DNA from: Silicimonas sp.
GTDB lineage: Bacteria > Pseudomonadota > Alphaproteobacteria > Rhodobacterales > Rhodobacteraceae
DNA: 64,000 nucleotides
Reading direction: 5' to 3'
NCBI GenBank assembly: GCA_022826385.1
Contig: JAJDUZ010000052.1
Coordinates: forward strand, 1-64,000
Both the position numbers and the translations under genes were made by a program. The notes under the pieces were generated by a model. It did no database searches and was not told where the DNA came from. It saw only the letters and a list, made by a program, of their open reading frames with translations. Shown here piece by piece: positions 1 to 11,504 of this stretch; the first letter of the stretch is position 1; the number at the start of each line of letters is the position of its first letter.

Positions 1-285
1 TTGCTCAGATCAAAATGTGGGCTTAGCGTTGTCATCAGAGGGGTGAGGAGAAATCCGAACATCCTGAAGATCCTTGTACTGGACAATCTTCAAGTTGAAT
101 CCTTTTTGCCCCTCGTTTCAAGTAGCGTCGTGTACTATGAACCCCGCCACCAGAAATCGTACAAGCCCCTGTTAAATTTGACTCTTTTCCCTTCATCTCT
201 TCAAAAATACGCAAATCCCCACGGCCCGACTGGACGCGCCGCCGGGGATGGGTCACAACCATCCCACTTGCGGGGAGTGCGGCCT

Positions 286-1065
286 ATGAAAATCGCCACG
301 TTCAACATCAACGGCATCAAGGCGCGGATCGACGCCCTGACCTACTGGCTCACCGAAAGCCAGCCCGATGTCGCGGTCCTGCAAGAGATCAAATCCGTTG
401 ATGACGCCTTCCCGCGCGAACATTTCGAAGACATGGGCTATATCGTCGAAACCCATGGCCAGAAGAGCTTCAACGGCGTGGCGATCCTGTCGAAACTTCC
501 CTTGGAAGACGTCACCCGCGGCCTGCCGGGCGATCCGGAAGACGAACAGGCGCGCTGGATCGAGGCAACCGTGATGGGCGACCGCCCGGTGCGGGTCTGC
601 GGGCTTTATCTGCCCAACGGCAACCCGGCCCCGGGGCCGAAATACGACTACAAGCTTGCCTGGATGGAGCGCCTGAAGGCCCGCGCCGCCGACCTGCTGG
701 CCGGCGAAGACCCGGCCGTGATGTGCGGCGACTACAATATCATCCCGCAGGACGAAGACGCCGCGCGCCCCGACGCCTGGCGCGAGGACGCCCTGGCCCG
801 CCCCGAAAGCCGGGCCGCGTTCCGTCAGATCCTGAACCTCGGGTTTACCGAAGCCTTCCGCGCCACCACCACCGCACCCGGCCATTACTCGTTCTGGGAC
901 TATCAGCGCGGCGCCTATGACCGCAACGATGGCATCCGCATCGACCACCACCTTCTGACCCCGCAAGCCGCTGATTTGCTGACGAATTGCTGGATCGAGG
1001 CCGAGGTTCGGGGGCGCGAAAAACCGTCGGATCACGTGCCGGTCTGGATCGAGCTTGCGGCCTAA
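286..1065 (+). CDS. xthA: Exodeoxyribonuclease III (start set at internal ATG)
   Basis: MKIATFNINGIKARIDALTYWL, LQEIK, GDYNIIPQDED, SDHVPVW motifs of the ExoIII/EEP family; the upstream extension of the ORF looks non-coding. Confidence 0.93.
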   Translation: MKIATFNINGIKARIDALTYWLTESQPDVAVLQEIKSVDDAFPREHFEDMGYIVETHGQKSFNGVAILSKLPLEDVTRGLPGDPEDEQARWIEATVMGDRPVRVCGLYLPNGNPAPGPKYDYKLAWMERLKARAADLLAGEDPAVMCGDYNIIPQDEDAARPDAWREDALARPESRAAFRQILNLGFTEAFRATTTAPGHYSFWDYQRGAYDRNDGIRIDHHLLTPQAADLLTNCWIEAEVRGREKPSDHVPVWIELAA

Positions 1066-1127
1066 CAGCCTGAAGATTTCCGTGACGGCTTAAAGCTTGC
1101 TTAGGGTCACTCCCGTAACCAGCCCTT

Positions 1128-1865
1128 ATGAGACGTCAAAGGGCCCTGGAGCGGATAAGCGAAGCCCTTACTCCGCAAGGATGGGTGGCATGGGGCGCGC
1201 GGGCGCTCCTGCTGTGTGATCTGTCGTTGATCGCCCTGATCGGCGTCAGAGCAGGCACACATGTCACAGAGACCCCCGGCGCCGAAATACTGGTTTTCGC
1301 TGTTGCGCTCATTGTGCCACTTGGATTGCTGCTGTGGGCACTTGGTCGGACGTCGGACTTGCTCAGGACCATGACCGAAGACGCCATGACCGACGCGCTG
1401 ACCGGCCTGATGAACCGGCGCGGCTTCCGGAAGGCTCTGGACGGTGCCGAACAGGGCGCAATCCTGGTGATCGACATCGATCACTTCAAGCAAGTCAACG
1501 ACCGCTACGGCCATGCCGCCGGTGACGAGGTTTTGAAAGCCATGTCGGGACATTTGAGGCGCAATATCCGCGAAACCGACCTTCTGGCGCGCCTCGGGGG
1601 CGAGGAATTTGCGCTGTACTTGTTCGATTGCGACAGCTTCGAGGTTGACCAGATCGGAGAGCGGCTGTGCCGCGGCTTTGTGACCTTCAACAAACGCATG
1701 AAGGTCCCGATCAAGGTCACCATGTCCATCGGCGCCGCCTACTCTACCATGGCCGAGGATGTGGATCGTCTGATCCAGAATGCGGACGAGGCGTTGTATC
1801 AGGCCAAACGCAGCGGTCGGGCGCGATTGACCTTCTGGCAGCCGCCGCTGGCATCTCGGCTGTGA
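1128..1865 (+). CDS. Membrane-associated diguanylate cyclase (GGDEF domain)
   Basis: Two hydrophobic segments, then DALTGLMNRRGF...RLGGEEFALYL; RETD (RxxD) 5 residues before GGEEF. Confidence 0.9.
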   Translation: MRRQRALERISEALTPQGWVAWGARALLLCDLSLIALIGVRAGTHVTETPGAEILVFAVALIVPLGLLLWALGRTSDLLRTMTEDAMTDALTGLMNRRGFRKALDGAEQGAILVIDIDHFKQVNDRYGHAAGDEVLKAMSGHLRRNIRETDLLARLGGEEFALYLFDCDSFEVDQIGERLCRGFVTFNKRMKVPIKVTMSIGAAYSTMAEDVDRLIQNADEALYQAKRSGRARLTFWQPPLASRL

Positions 1866-1877
1866 GGATCGGCTAAC

Positions 1878-2714
1878 GTGCCGCAAACACACCGCAAGAC
1901 CATGTTAAGACCCAAGAGCTGGCGTCTCGCCATCATGACGCCGCTCCGTTTCTGCTTTTTGCCGTTTTGCCTTCTGGCTGCCTTGCAGCCGGCGTTCTCT
2001 GAAGGAGTATTGCAACCTGCAATTGGCATGTTCACGGTGACACTCCCGCGGGATGGGCAAGCAGTGCCTCTCTCTCAAGGAACAACGGTGATGTTCCTGA
2101 TGCAGTCGGGGCTTGAAGTACCAGAGGAATCGGGTCGACAAGGCCTCGTGCTTGGCACGAGCCACGGTGCCATTGCATTGGAAGTGTCCCAAGATGTCGC
2201 TCTCTGGCTTGGCACCCTCCGCGAGGAACGTATCATCCTCCTGCGAAAAACGCGTGATCCAGACCCTGAACTTCTTGCTGCCAGACAAGAGGCCACCAAA
2301 AACAGCGTCCCGATCTACCTCGCGCCAGAGATGCGCAAAGTCAGTGTCTCTCTCAGCCCGCCGCCCTCTGACATCGCCTCATGGCAACCAGGCGAAACGT
2401 TGATCCTTCCGGAAGCGGGTTGGCGCAGATACTGGCGTCAAGTTGACGGGACCTTTGTGGAAGAGAGGCGACGGAAAACCGTCAACGCGGTCTTCGTTGA
2501 CGCAAAGCCATCACGCCGGAACAGCGTGACACTGACGCTGCTGGTCGATCCGGACCACGCCGTCGACGTGATATCGACCAGCATGAGGGACGGAATAACG
2601 GTGATCCGGCAGGTCACTCGGCCAGCAGCCAAACCGCTGAAGCGCAACAGGTGCTACGTGAAGCGGCGGCAAGGCGCCGAAATCGTCAACGTCGAAATCC
2701 CTTGCCGCAAGTAA
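1878..2714 (+). CDS. Hypothetical secreted protein
   Basis: Long ORF with hydrophobic signal-like N-terminus (LRFCFLPFCLLAALQPAFS); exact start uncertain (1935 also possible). Confidence 0.6.
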   Translation: MPQTHRKTMLRPKSWRLAIMTPLRFCFLPFCLLAALQPAFSEGVLQPAIGMFTVTLPRDGQAVPLSQGTTVMFLMQSGLEVPEESGRQGLVLGTSHGAIALEVSQDVALWLGTLREERIILLRKTRDPDPELLAARQEATKNSVPIYLAPEMRKVSVSLSPPPSDIASWQPGETLILPEAGWRRYWRQVDGTFVEERRRKTVNAVFVDAKPSRRNSVTLTLLVDPDHAVDVISTSMRDGITVIRQVTRPAAKPLKRNRCYVKRRQGAEIVNVEIPCRK

Positions 2715-2749
2715 GACCGCCCTTGCCTGTCATGCAGCCGCAGGCCTTG

Positions 2750-3241
2750 TTACCACTTGGCCTGCGCATCCTCGTATGTCGCCGTCGCAGCGTCGAGCGA
2801 GACGACAGACTGGCCGCGCGCGATCCAACCGGCGCCGCGCGGATTGCCCATCATGCCTTCCGAGACATCGGCCACGCCTTCGATCCCGGCTTGCCGCAGC
2901 ATCTGCACGACATGGGCCGTGCGCCCGCCCGTAGCGCAGATCAGCGCAATCTTGTCGGGCGAGACCTGGTCGAGGATGGCGCGGAAGCGCTCGCCGAAAT
3001 CCGGTTCATGCATCGAAACCGGCCACGCGCCTTCGGCGACGCCGGTGTCCTGCCACTCGCCGCGCGAGCGGATGTCGATCAGAACGATCTCGCCGGATTG
3101 CAGCTTTGCCTCGGCCTCGGGGGCCGACAGGATGGGGGTGTCTGACAGCGCGGCCATGGTTAGAGCGAACCAGCCGAGGATGGCGCAGGCAAGGCTGCGG
3201 CCAAGGCGTCTGTGGCGAAATGTAACGTCGGAAAGTGACAT
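2750..3241 (-). CDS. Rhodanese-like domain protein with signal peptide
   Basis: VLIDIRSRGEWQDTGVAEGA...IALICATGGRTAHVVQML: CATGG replaces the usual CR-type active loop. Confidence 0.8.
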   Translation of the reverse strand: MSLSDVTFRHRRLGRSLACAILGWFALTMAALSDTPILSAPEAEAKLQSGEIVLIDIRSRGEWQDTGVAEGAWPVSMHEPDFGERFRAILDQVSPDKIALICATGGRTAHVVQMLRQAGIEGVADVSEGMMGNPRGAGWIARGQSVVSLDAATATYEDAQAKW

Positions 3242-3341
3242 GAACCAACTCGCATCTTCATCCTTACTTCAGACAATCCAAACCACACTAGGGGTGGGAG
3301 GACGGTGGCGCATTTTTGTGTTAACGAATCTTACCAAACCC

Positions 3342-6224
<2,883 letters not shown>

Positions 6225-6288
6225 GGGTCCACCTGTCTCGGGCCTTTGAGACATAGCGGGCAAACCCGAAACCTCAATGGCGCAAAAA

Positions 6289-6303
6289 GAACATTACCAG
6301 AAC
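6289..6303 (-). promoter_or_regulatory. Putative LexA/SOS box (GTTC-N7-GTTC) upstream of uvrA
   Basis: Minus strand reads GTTCTGGTAATGTTC, matching the alphaproteobacterial GTTC(N7)GTTC operator, 65 nt upstream of the uvrA ATG. Confidence 0.75.
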
Positions 6304-6315
6304 ATTAAGCCGTCG

Positions 6316-7434
6316 TCACGCGGATTGCGCAATCTTTCTGTGGATAACCCGGACGGCGATGAAACCGATGGCGGAAATCACCGCGGCCGCCCCCAAAAGA
6401 CCCGGCAGGCCATACCAGACCACCGCGGCCATCAGCGGCAGCGAACAGGCGGTCCCGACATTGCCAAGTTGCGCGATGGCCCCGTTGGCGCGCGCCTGAT
6501 CCGCCGCCCTGTCGTTCAACGCAGGCACATTGGCGAAAGAGGCCCCGGGCACGACGCCCATCACGACAAAAAGCAGGAAGATCGTCCCGGTCTGCAAGGC
6601 CCCCGTGGTCAGCAGCGCCAGCGCGGCGAACAGAATGGTTTGCGCGAAGCCCGCAAGCAACAAGCGCTCGGGCGGGATGCGACGCGCCAGCCAGCCTGCG
6701 CCAAGCGTGCCGATCAGGGCAAGAAGCGGCAGAATTGGCGCGCTCCATGCGCCGACGAAGCGCGGCACGAAGGTCAGTAGGCCAAGGAACATGAGTGTGT
6801 GCCAGAAGAACCCCAAGGCCGGGGCAACCATGCGGGCCGAGCTATAGATCGCGATATGTCGCGCGATCACGCCCCCTTCGATGGCCCCGCGTTCGATCCC
6901 CCGCGGCAAGAGCGGCCAAAGGGCGGTCAGCAACACCAGCCCGAAAACACCATGCGCCAGGAACACCGCACCCGGCCCTGAGAGCAGCGGGATCACGGCG
7001 GCCGAGGCGGCAAAGCCCACACCGAAAAAGGTGCCCCAAAGCCCCATGGCCACCGGCACATCCTTGGGGCGGGCCACGGCCGCCATCAACGTGGGTGCGG
7101 CGACGACGATACCAAGATGGCTGAGCCCTTCGACCACGCGCAGCCCCATGAAGGCCGTGAAGGGCACCAGCAAGCTTTGCAGCAGCGACAGGCTTGAGGC
7201 CACCGCCAAGGCGACCAGCATCACCCGGCGCGCGCCGAATTGCGCGACGATCATGCCCGAGGTGACGCCCAGCAGAATGCCCGCAATCGACAGCGCCGAG
7301 ACGACCAGCGGCAGTGGCGCACCGGGATAGATCGCGGCTAGGGGTTCCAGTGTCAGGGCAATTTTCGAGAACTGCGCGGCTGCAAAAAGCCCCGCGAGGA
7401 AAAGTAACCCGATCAGGCGCCAATCTGTCCGCAT
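6316..7434 (-). CDS. MFS transporter
   Basis: Multiple TM segments, MFS-type architecture (SGMIVAQFGARRVMLVALA). Confidence 0.8.
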   Translation of the reverse strand: MRTDWRLIGLLFLAGLFAAAQFSKIALTLEPLAAIYPGAPLPLVVSALSIAGILLGVTSGMIVAQFGARRVMLVALAVASSLSLLQSLLVPFTAFMGLRVVEGLSHLGIVVAAPTLMAAVARPKDVPVAMGLWGTFFGVGFAASAAVIPLLSGPGAVFLAHGVFGLVLLTALWPLLPRGIERGAIEGGVIARHIAIYSSARMVAPALGFFWHTLMFLGLLTFVPRFVGAWSAPILPLLALIGTLGAGWLARRIPPERLLLAGFAQTILFAALALLTTGALQTGTIFLLFVVMGVVPGASFANVPALNDRAADQARANGAIAQLGNVGTACSLPLMAAVVWYGLPGLLGAAAVISAIGFIAVRVIHRKIAQSA

Positions 7435-7477
7435 GGGGGATGTCTCTGCCTGTCGGCGGGCCGCGTCAAGCACCGGC

Positions 7478-8953
7478 TCAGGTATTGAAGGCGGTCGCCA
7501 GATCGTTGGCCAGCCGGTCGCCGATCACGGCGGCCACCTGATGATGCGTCAGGTCCGGCGTCACCCGGAAAGCGTCGCCCCATGCGTCGCGTGCTGCAGC
7601 CTCGTCGCCCTTGGTCAGGGCGATCGCGGCAAGGACGACGCGCGAGAGATGCGTCCGGTCGTCGGCGGCGACCGCGCGCTCGGCCTCGACCATCGCGCGG
7701 TCAAGATCGCCCGCGGCCATGCAGCCGATCCCCAGCATTGACCCCCAGACGGCAAGCCGCCCGTCATTCGGGCTGATACGGATCGCCCGCGTCAGCATCT
7801 CGACCGCCTCGTCCAGGCGTTTGTCGATGATCCTCGCCGTGCCGAGGGCGGCCAGCGATTGCGCGTTGTTCGGGTCCAGCGACACGCCGCGCTCCAGCAC
7901 CGCCTTGCCACGCAGCACCTGCCCCGCATCGACCAGCGCGCAGCCGGCAAGGCCAAGGATGTTCGGCGTGTTGGGCGCGAGCTCGATGGCCTTTTCGGCA
8001 TGGGCGATGGCCTCCTGCCGGCGTGCTTCGTCCGGCTCGACCAATCCGATCCGCTGCCCCAGCGCCATCACAAGGCTGAGCGCGGCGCGGGCATAGCCCA
8101 GCTCCGGATCGGCTTTAACGGCTTCGCGCAGCAAGGTTTCCGCCTCGCGGAAGGCCGCCGTGTTCCAGCCCTTGAGGGACATCGTGCCTAGGGCCTGCAT
8201 GGTCAGCGCCCGCGGCTCCGAGTGTGCGGGCGACATGGTGAGTGCTGTGTGAATGGCGCCGACGATCTGCGGCTCGAGCCGCAACAGCACCTGTTCGACC
8301 ACCCCTTCCTCGTCCAGCCCATCGGTGGCGCAAGTATGGCTCCAGAGCGTGGCCGAGGTTTCAACCTCGAACAGAACGCAATCCAGCGCACCCTCGTGCC
8401 CTGTCACCTCCAACGCATAGCCGCGTCCGATCGTGCGGGCCATATCCTCGGGCGAGGCATCGACAAGGCGGCGCGCAACGGTTGGCGCGATCACGGTCAG
8501 GAACGGCACCCCCGCCATCGCGGTCGATATGCGGCGCTGCAACCGGTCGCCGTTCAGCCCATCGGGCAAATCCCGTGGTGGCAGCACGGCGAAGGACGGT
8601 TGCACGAAGACCTTGGCGGCGACCGCCTCTGGCCGCTCGGGGCGGGACGGCGGCGAAGCGTCAGGCAGTTCCATCCGGAATCCGCGCCCGCGCACGGTCT
8701 TGATCCGGCTTGTCGCGACATCCGTCTCGCCCATCGCGCGGCGGGCCGACTTGATCGCGCTGGAAAGCGCCGCGTCTGAGACGATGCGCCCGTCCCAGAC
8801 GGCTTCGATCATCTCGTCCTTGGTCACCAGACGGTTCGCGTTCTGGGCAAGGTAGCGGATCAGGTCGAACACTTTCGGCTCGACCGCGACCGCCGCCCCC
8901 GACTTGCGCAATTCATAGCGCTCCAGATCAATCTCGATGTCGTCAAAGGTCAT
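7478..8953 (-). CDS. Winged-helix (OmpR/CadC-type) transcriptional regulator with TPR-containing C-terminus
   Basis: MTFDDIEIDLERYELRKSGAAVAVEPKVFDLIRYLAQNANRLVTKDEMIEAVWDGRIVSDAALSSAIKSARRAMGE; TPR-like repeats downstream. Confidence 0.85.
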   Translation of the reverse strand: MTFDDIEIDLERYELRKSGAAVAVEPKVFDLIRYLAQNANRLVTKDEMIEAVWDGRIVSDAALSSAIKSARRAMGETDVATSRIKTVRGRGFRMELPDASPPSRPERPEAVAAKVFVQPSFAVLPPRDLPDGLNGDRLQRRISTAMAGVPFLTVIAPTVARRLVDASPEDMARTIGRGYALEVTGHEGALDCVLFEVETSATLWSHTCATDGLDEEGVVEQVLLRLEPQIVGAIHTALTMSPAHSEPRALTMQALGTMSLKGWNTAAFREAETLLREAVKADPELGYARAALSLVMALGQRIGLVEPDEARRQEAIAHAEKAIELAPNTPNILGLAGCALVDAGQVLRGKAVLERGVSLDPNNAQSLAALGTARIIDKRLDEAVEMLTRAIRISPNDGRLAVWGSMLGIGCMAAGDLDRAMVEAERAVAADDRTHLSRVVLAAIALTKGDEAAARDAWGDAFRVTPDLTHHQVAAVIGDRLANDLATAFNT

Positions 8954-9107
8954 CCGCACCCCCACAAGGCCAAGTTTACCGACAGTTTCGGCAAACTCCA
9001 AGAATTCCCCAGACAATCCTCAAACAACCCTCAAGCTTGGGGGCGCGCTGCGCCTTAGACCAGCCTCACACCGAATGACGGTGGAACTGAGGACAAAGGA
9101 GAAAGAT

Positions 9108-9329
9108 ATGCCTCTGGTTGATATCCAAGTGATCGAAGGGGTCTTCGATGATGAAACGAAAGCCCGGATGATCGAAGACGTGACCAACACCATGGTCGCA
9201 ATCGAAGGTGAAGCGATGCGCGGTGTGACATGGGTCCGCGTGCAGGAACTGGCCCAAGGCGCCTGGGGCATCGGCGGTCAGGCTCTGACCGCAGCCGATG
9301 TGAAGGCCATCGCGGCGGGAGGGGTGTGA
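9108..9329 (+). CDS. 4-oxalocrotonate tautomerase family protein
   Basis: MPLVDIQVIEGVFDDETKARMIEDVTNTMVAIEGEAMRGVTWVRVQEL; N-terminal Pro after Met, small size. Confidence 0.8.
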   Translation: MPLVDIQVIEGVFDDETKARMIEDVTNTMVAIEGEAMRGVTWVRVQELAQGAWGIGGQALTAADVKAIAAGGV

Positions 9330-9330
9330 C

Positions 9331-9624
9331 ATGGCGTTTCTTCCCGACATCCTGCCTGCCGATCCGCGCGATCCCGAAAGCGTGTCCTATCGCATGCGGC
9401 CGCTGCGCTATGGCCTGATCGGCCGGATCTTCATGGGCCTCGAGGTCGCCCGTGAACGTCGCGAACTGGCCCGGCTGGACGACACGATTCTGCGTGACAT
9501 CGGCCTGACCCGCGACGAGGCGATGCGCGAAGCCAAGCGCAGTTTCTGGGACATCGGCGGCACCGGTGCACGGCATTTGCAGGCCGACGCCAAGACGCTC
9601 TTTTCGCGCCCCGGCCTGCTGTGA
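9331..9624 (+). CDS. DUF1127 domain-containing protein
   Basis: RERRELARLDDTILRDIGLTRDEAMREA typical of DUF1127. Confidence 0.85.
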   Translation: MAFLPDILPADPRDPESVSYRMRPLRYGLIGRIFMGLEVARERRELARLDDTILRDIGLTRDEAMREAKRSFWDIGGTGARHLQADAKTLFSRPGLL

Positions 9625-9738
9625 GGACGGACCCGATGACCGAGAGCAAGCACATGCAACCCGCGTCAGGATACCTTTTCCTGGCGCTCCCCGACCGCCG
9701 CGTCTTCAAGCGGCACACAACCACGAAAGGACGCTGAG

Positions 9739-9852
9739 ATGACACATAACTTCCCGAACACCCGGACCCCGGCCACGCTGGACTATCTGCGCAAGGTCGC
9801 GCCGCGCCGGCTTGGCAATCTGGATTGGTGGCGTGAAAGGATGGGGCGTTGA
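9739..9852 (+). CDS. Putative 37-aa small protein (MTHNFPNTRTPATLDYLRKVAPRRLGNLDWWRERMGR)
   Basis: Short ORF with purine-rich GAAAGGACG upstream; stop immediately precedes a strong terminator. Confidence 0.45.
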   Translation: MTHNFPNTRTPATLDYLRKVAPRRLGNLDWWRERMGR

Positions 9853-9859
9853 ACGACAG

Positions 9860-9897
9860 GCAACCCGAACCGGTCTGGTTCGGGTTGCGCTCGTTTT
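9860..9897 (+). terminator. Intrinsic terminator
   Basis: Perfect 12-bp stem GCAACCCGAACC/GGTTCGGGTTGC, 5-nt loop, then GCTCGTTTT. Confidence 0.85.
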
Positions 9898-9927
9898 AAT
9901 GGTTTTTGCGTGTGAGGCCCGCTTGCC

Positions 9928-11325
9928 TCAGATGTGGATCACCCGATCAAAGGCATCCAGCACGCTTTCGTGCATCATCTCGGACAGGGTCGGATGCGGG
10001 AAGACGGTTTCCATCAGGTCTTCTTCCGTGGTCTCCAACTGGCGGCCAACCACATAGCCTTGAATCAACTCGGTCACTTCGGCGCCAACCATATGCGCGC
10101 CCAGAAGTTCACCGGTCTTTTCATCAAACACGGTTTTCACCATGCCTTCCGGTTCGCCCAAGGCAATCGCCTTGCCGTTGCCGATGAACGGGAAGCGCCC
10201 GACCTTGACTTTGTAGCCAAGCTCTTTCGCCTTTGCCTCGGTATAGCCGACCGAGGCGACCTGCGGGTGGCAATAGGTGCAGCCCGCGATGCTTTCCGGC
10301 TTGACCGGATGCACGTTGTTCTTGCCCGCGATCAGTTCCGCGACCATCACGCCTTCGTGGCTGGCCTTGTGCGCAAGCCACGGTGCGCCCGCGATGTCGC
10401 CAATGGCGTAGAGCCCTTCGACACCAGTGCGGCAGTATTCATCTGTGACGACATGGGTGCGGTCGATCTTGACGCCCAGCGCTTCCAGCCCCAGCCCCTC
10501 GACGTTGCCGACGATGCCGACGGCCGAGATCACCGTGTCGAATTCCTGCTTTTCGACCTTGCCGCCCACTTCGATATGCGCGGTCACCTTGTCCTTGGCC
10601 CGGTCAAGCTGCTTGACCATCGCCTTTTCCATGATCTTCATGCCCTGCTTGACGAAGGACTTCTTGGCAAAAGCACTAATCTCGGCGTCTTCGACAGGCA
10701 GCACGCGGTCCATCACTTCGACGACGGTCGTGTCGGCCCCCAGAGTGTTATAGAAGCTGGCAAATTCGATCCCGATCGCGCCCGAGCCGATGACCAGCAG
10801 TTTTCTCGGCATATGCGGCGGCTGCAGCGCGTGCTTATAGGTCCAGACCCGTTCGCCATCGGCTTCGAGCCCCGGCAATTCGCGCGCCCGCGCACCGGTG
10901 GCGAGGATGATCGACTTGGCGGCCAACTCCTCGACCCCCTTGTCGGTTTTCACGCTGACCTTGCCCTTGGCGGGCAGCGTGGCCGCGCCCATGACGACAT
11001 CGACCTTGTTCTTCTTCATCAGGTGACCGACGCCCGAGTTCAGCTGCTTGGCCACCCCGCGCGAGCGTTTGACCACGGCGTCAAGGTCGTAACCGATGCC
11101 TTCGGCCTTGAGGCCGAACTCTTTCGCGCGGTGCATCAGGTGGAAGACTTCAGAAGAGCGCAACATCGCCTTCGTCGGAATACAGCCCCAGTTCAGGCAG
11201 ATACCGCCCATATGCTCGCGCTCGACAATGGCGGTCTTGAGCCCCAGCTGACTGGCGCGTATCGCGGCGACATAGCCACCGGGGCCGGCTCCGATTACGA
11301 TGACATCATACGATTTTGCGGCCAT
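9928..11325 (-). CDS. lpdA: Dihydrolipoyl dehydrogenase
   Basis: MAAKSYDVIVIGAGPGGYVAAIRASQLGLKTAIVE...GGICLNWGCIPTKAMLRSSE; C-terminal HPTLSE. Confidence 0.97.
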   Translation of the reverse strand: MAAKSYDVIVIGAGPGGYVAAIRASQLGLKTAIVEREHMGGICLNWGCIPTKAMLRSSEVFHLMHRAKEFGLKAEGIGYDLDAVVKRSRGVAKQLNSGVGHLMKKNKVDVVMGAATLPAKGKVSVKTDKGVEELAAKSIILATGARARELPGLEADGERVWTYKHALQPPHMPRKLLVIGSGAIGIEFASFYNTLGADTTVVEVMDRVLPVEDAEISAFAKKSFVKQGMKIMEKAMVKQLDRAKDKVTAHIEVGGKVEKQEFDTVISAVGIVGNVEGLGLEALGVKIDRTHVVTDEYCRTGVEGLYAIGDIAGAPWLAHKASHEGVMVAELIAGKNNVHPVKPESIAGCTYCHPQVASVGYTEAKAKELGYKVKVGRFPFIGNGKAIALGEPEGMVKTVFDEKTGELLGAHMVGAEVTELIQGYVVGRQLETTEEDLMETVFPHPTLSEMMHESVLDAFDRVIHI

Positions 11326-11344
11326 GGTCTCCTCCGGGCGAAGA

Positions 11345-11362
11345 TTGTTTGACGTTAAACTA
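11345..11362 (-). promoter_or_regulatory. Putative operator shared with pdhA (TAGTTTAACGTCAAACAA)
   Basis: Near-palindrome sharing AGATAGTTTAACG with the region upstream of pdhA. Confidence 0.5.
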
Positions 11363-11504
11363 TCTTGCACACACTGCCCCAAAAGTCACCTGAGCACCAT
11401 TGCCGCAGGGGGAAAGCCGCTATGCAAGTACCGGGATACGGAAAGACTGTTTTTACCAATCACCTCTAGAACCGGCGCAGAACCGAGCAGCGTAAGGTTG
11501 GCAC

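Noticed and set aside
9934-11352. 472-aa plus-strand ORF opposite lpdA
   Set aside because: Antisense shadow ORF; no recognisable domain, while lpdA is unambiguous.
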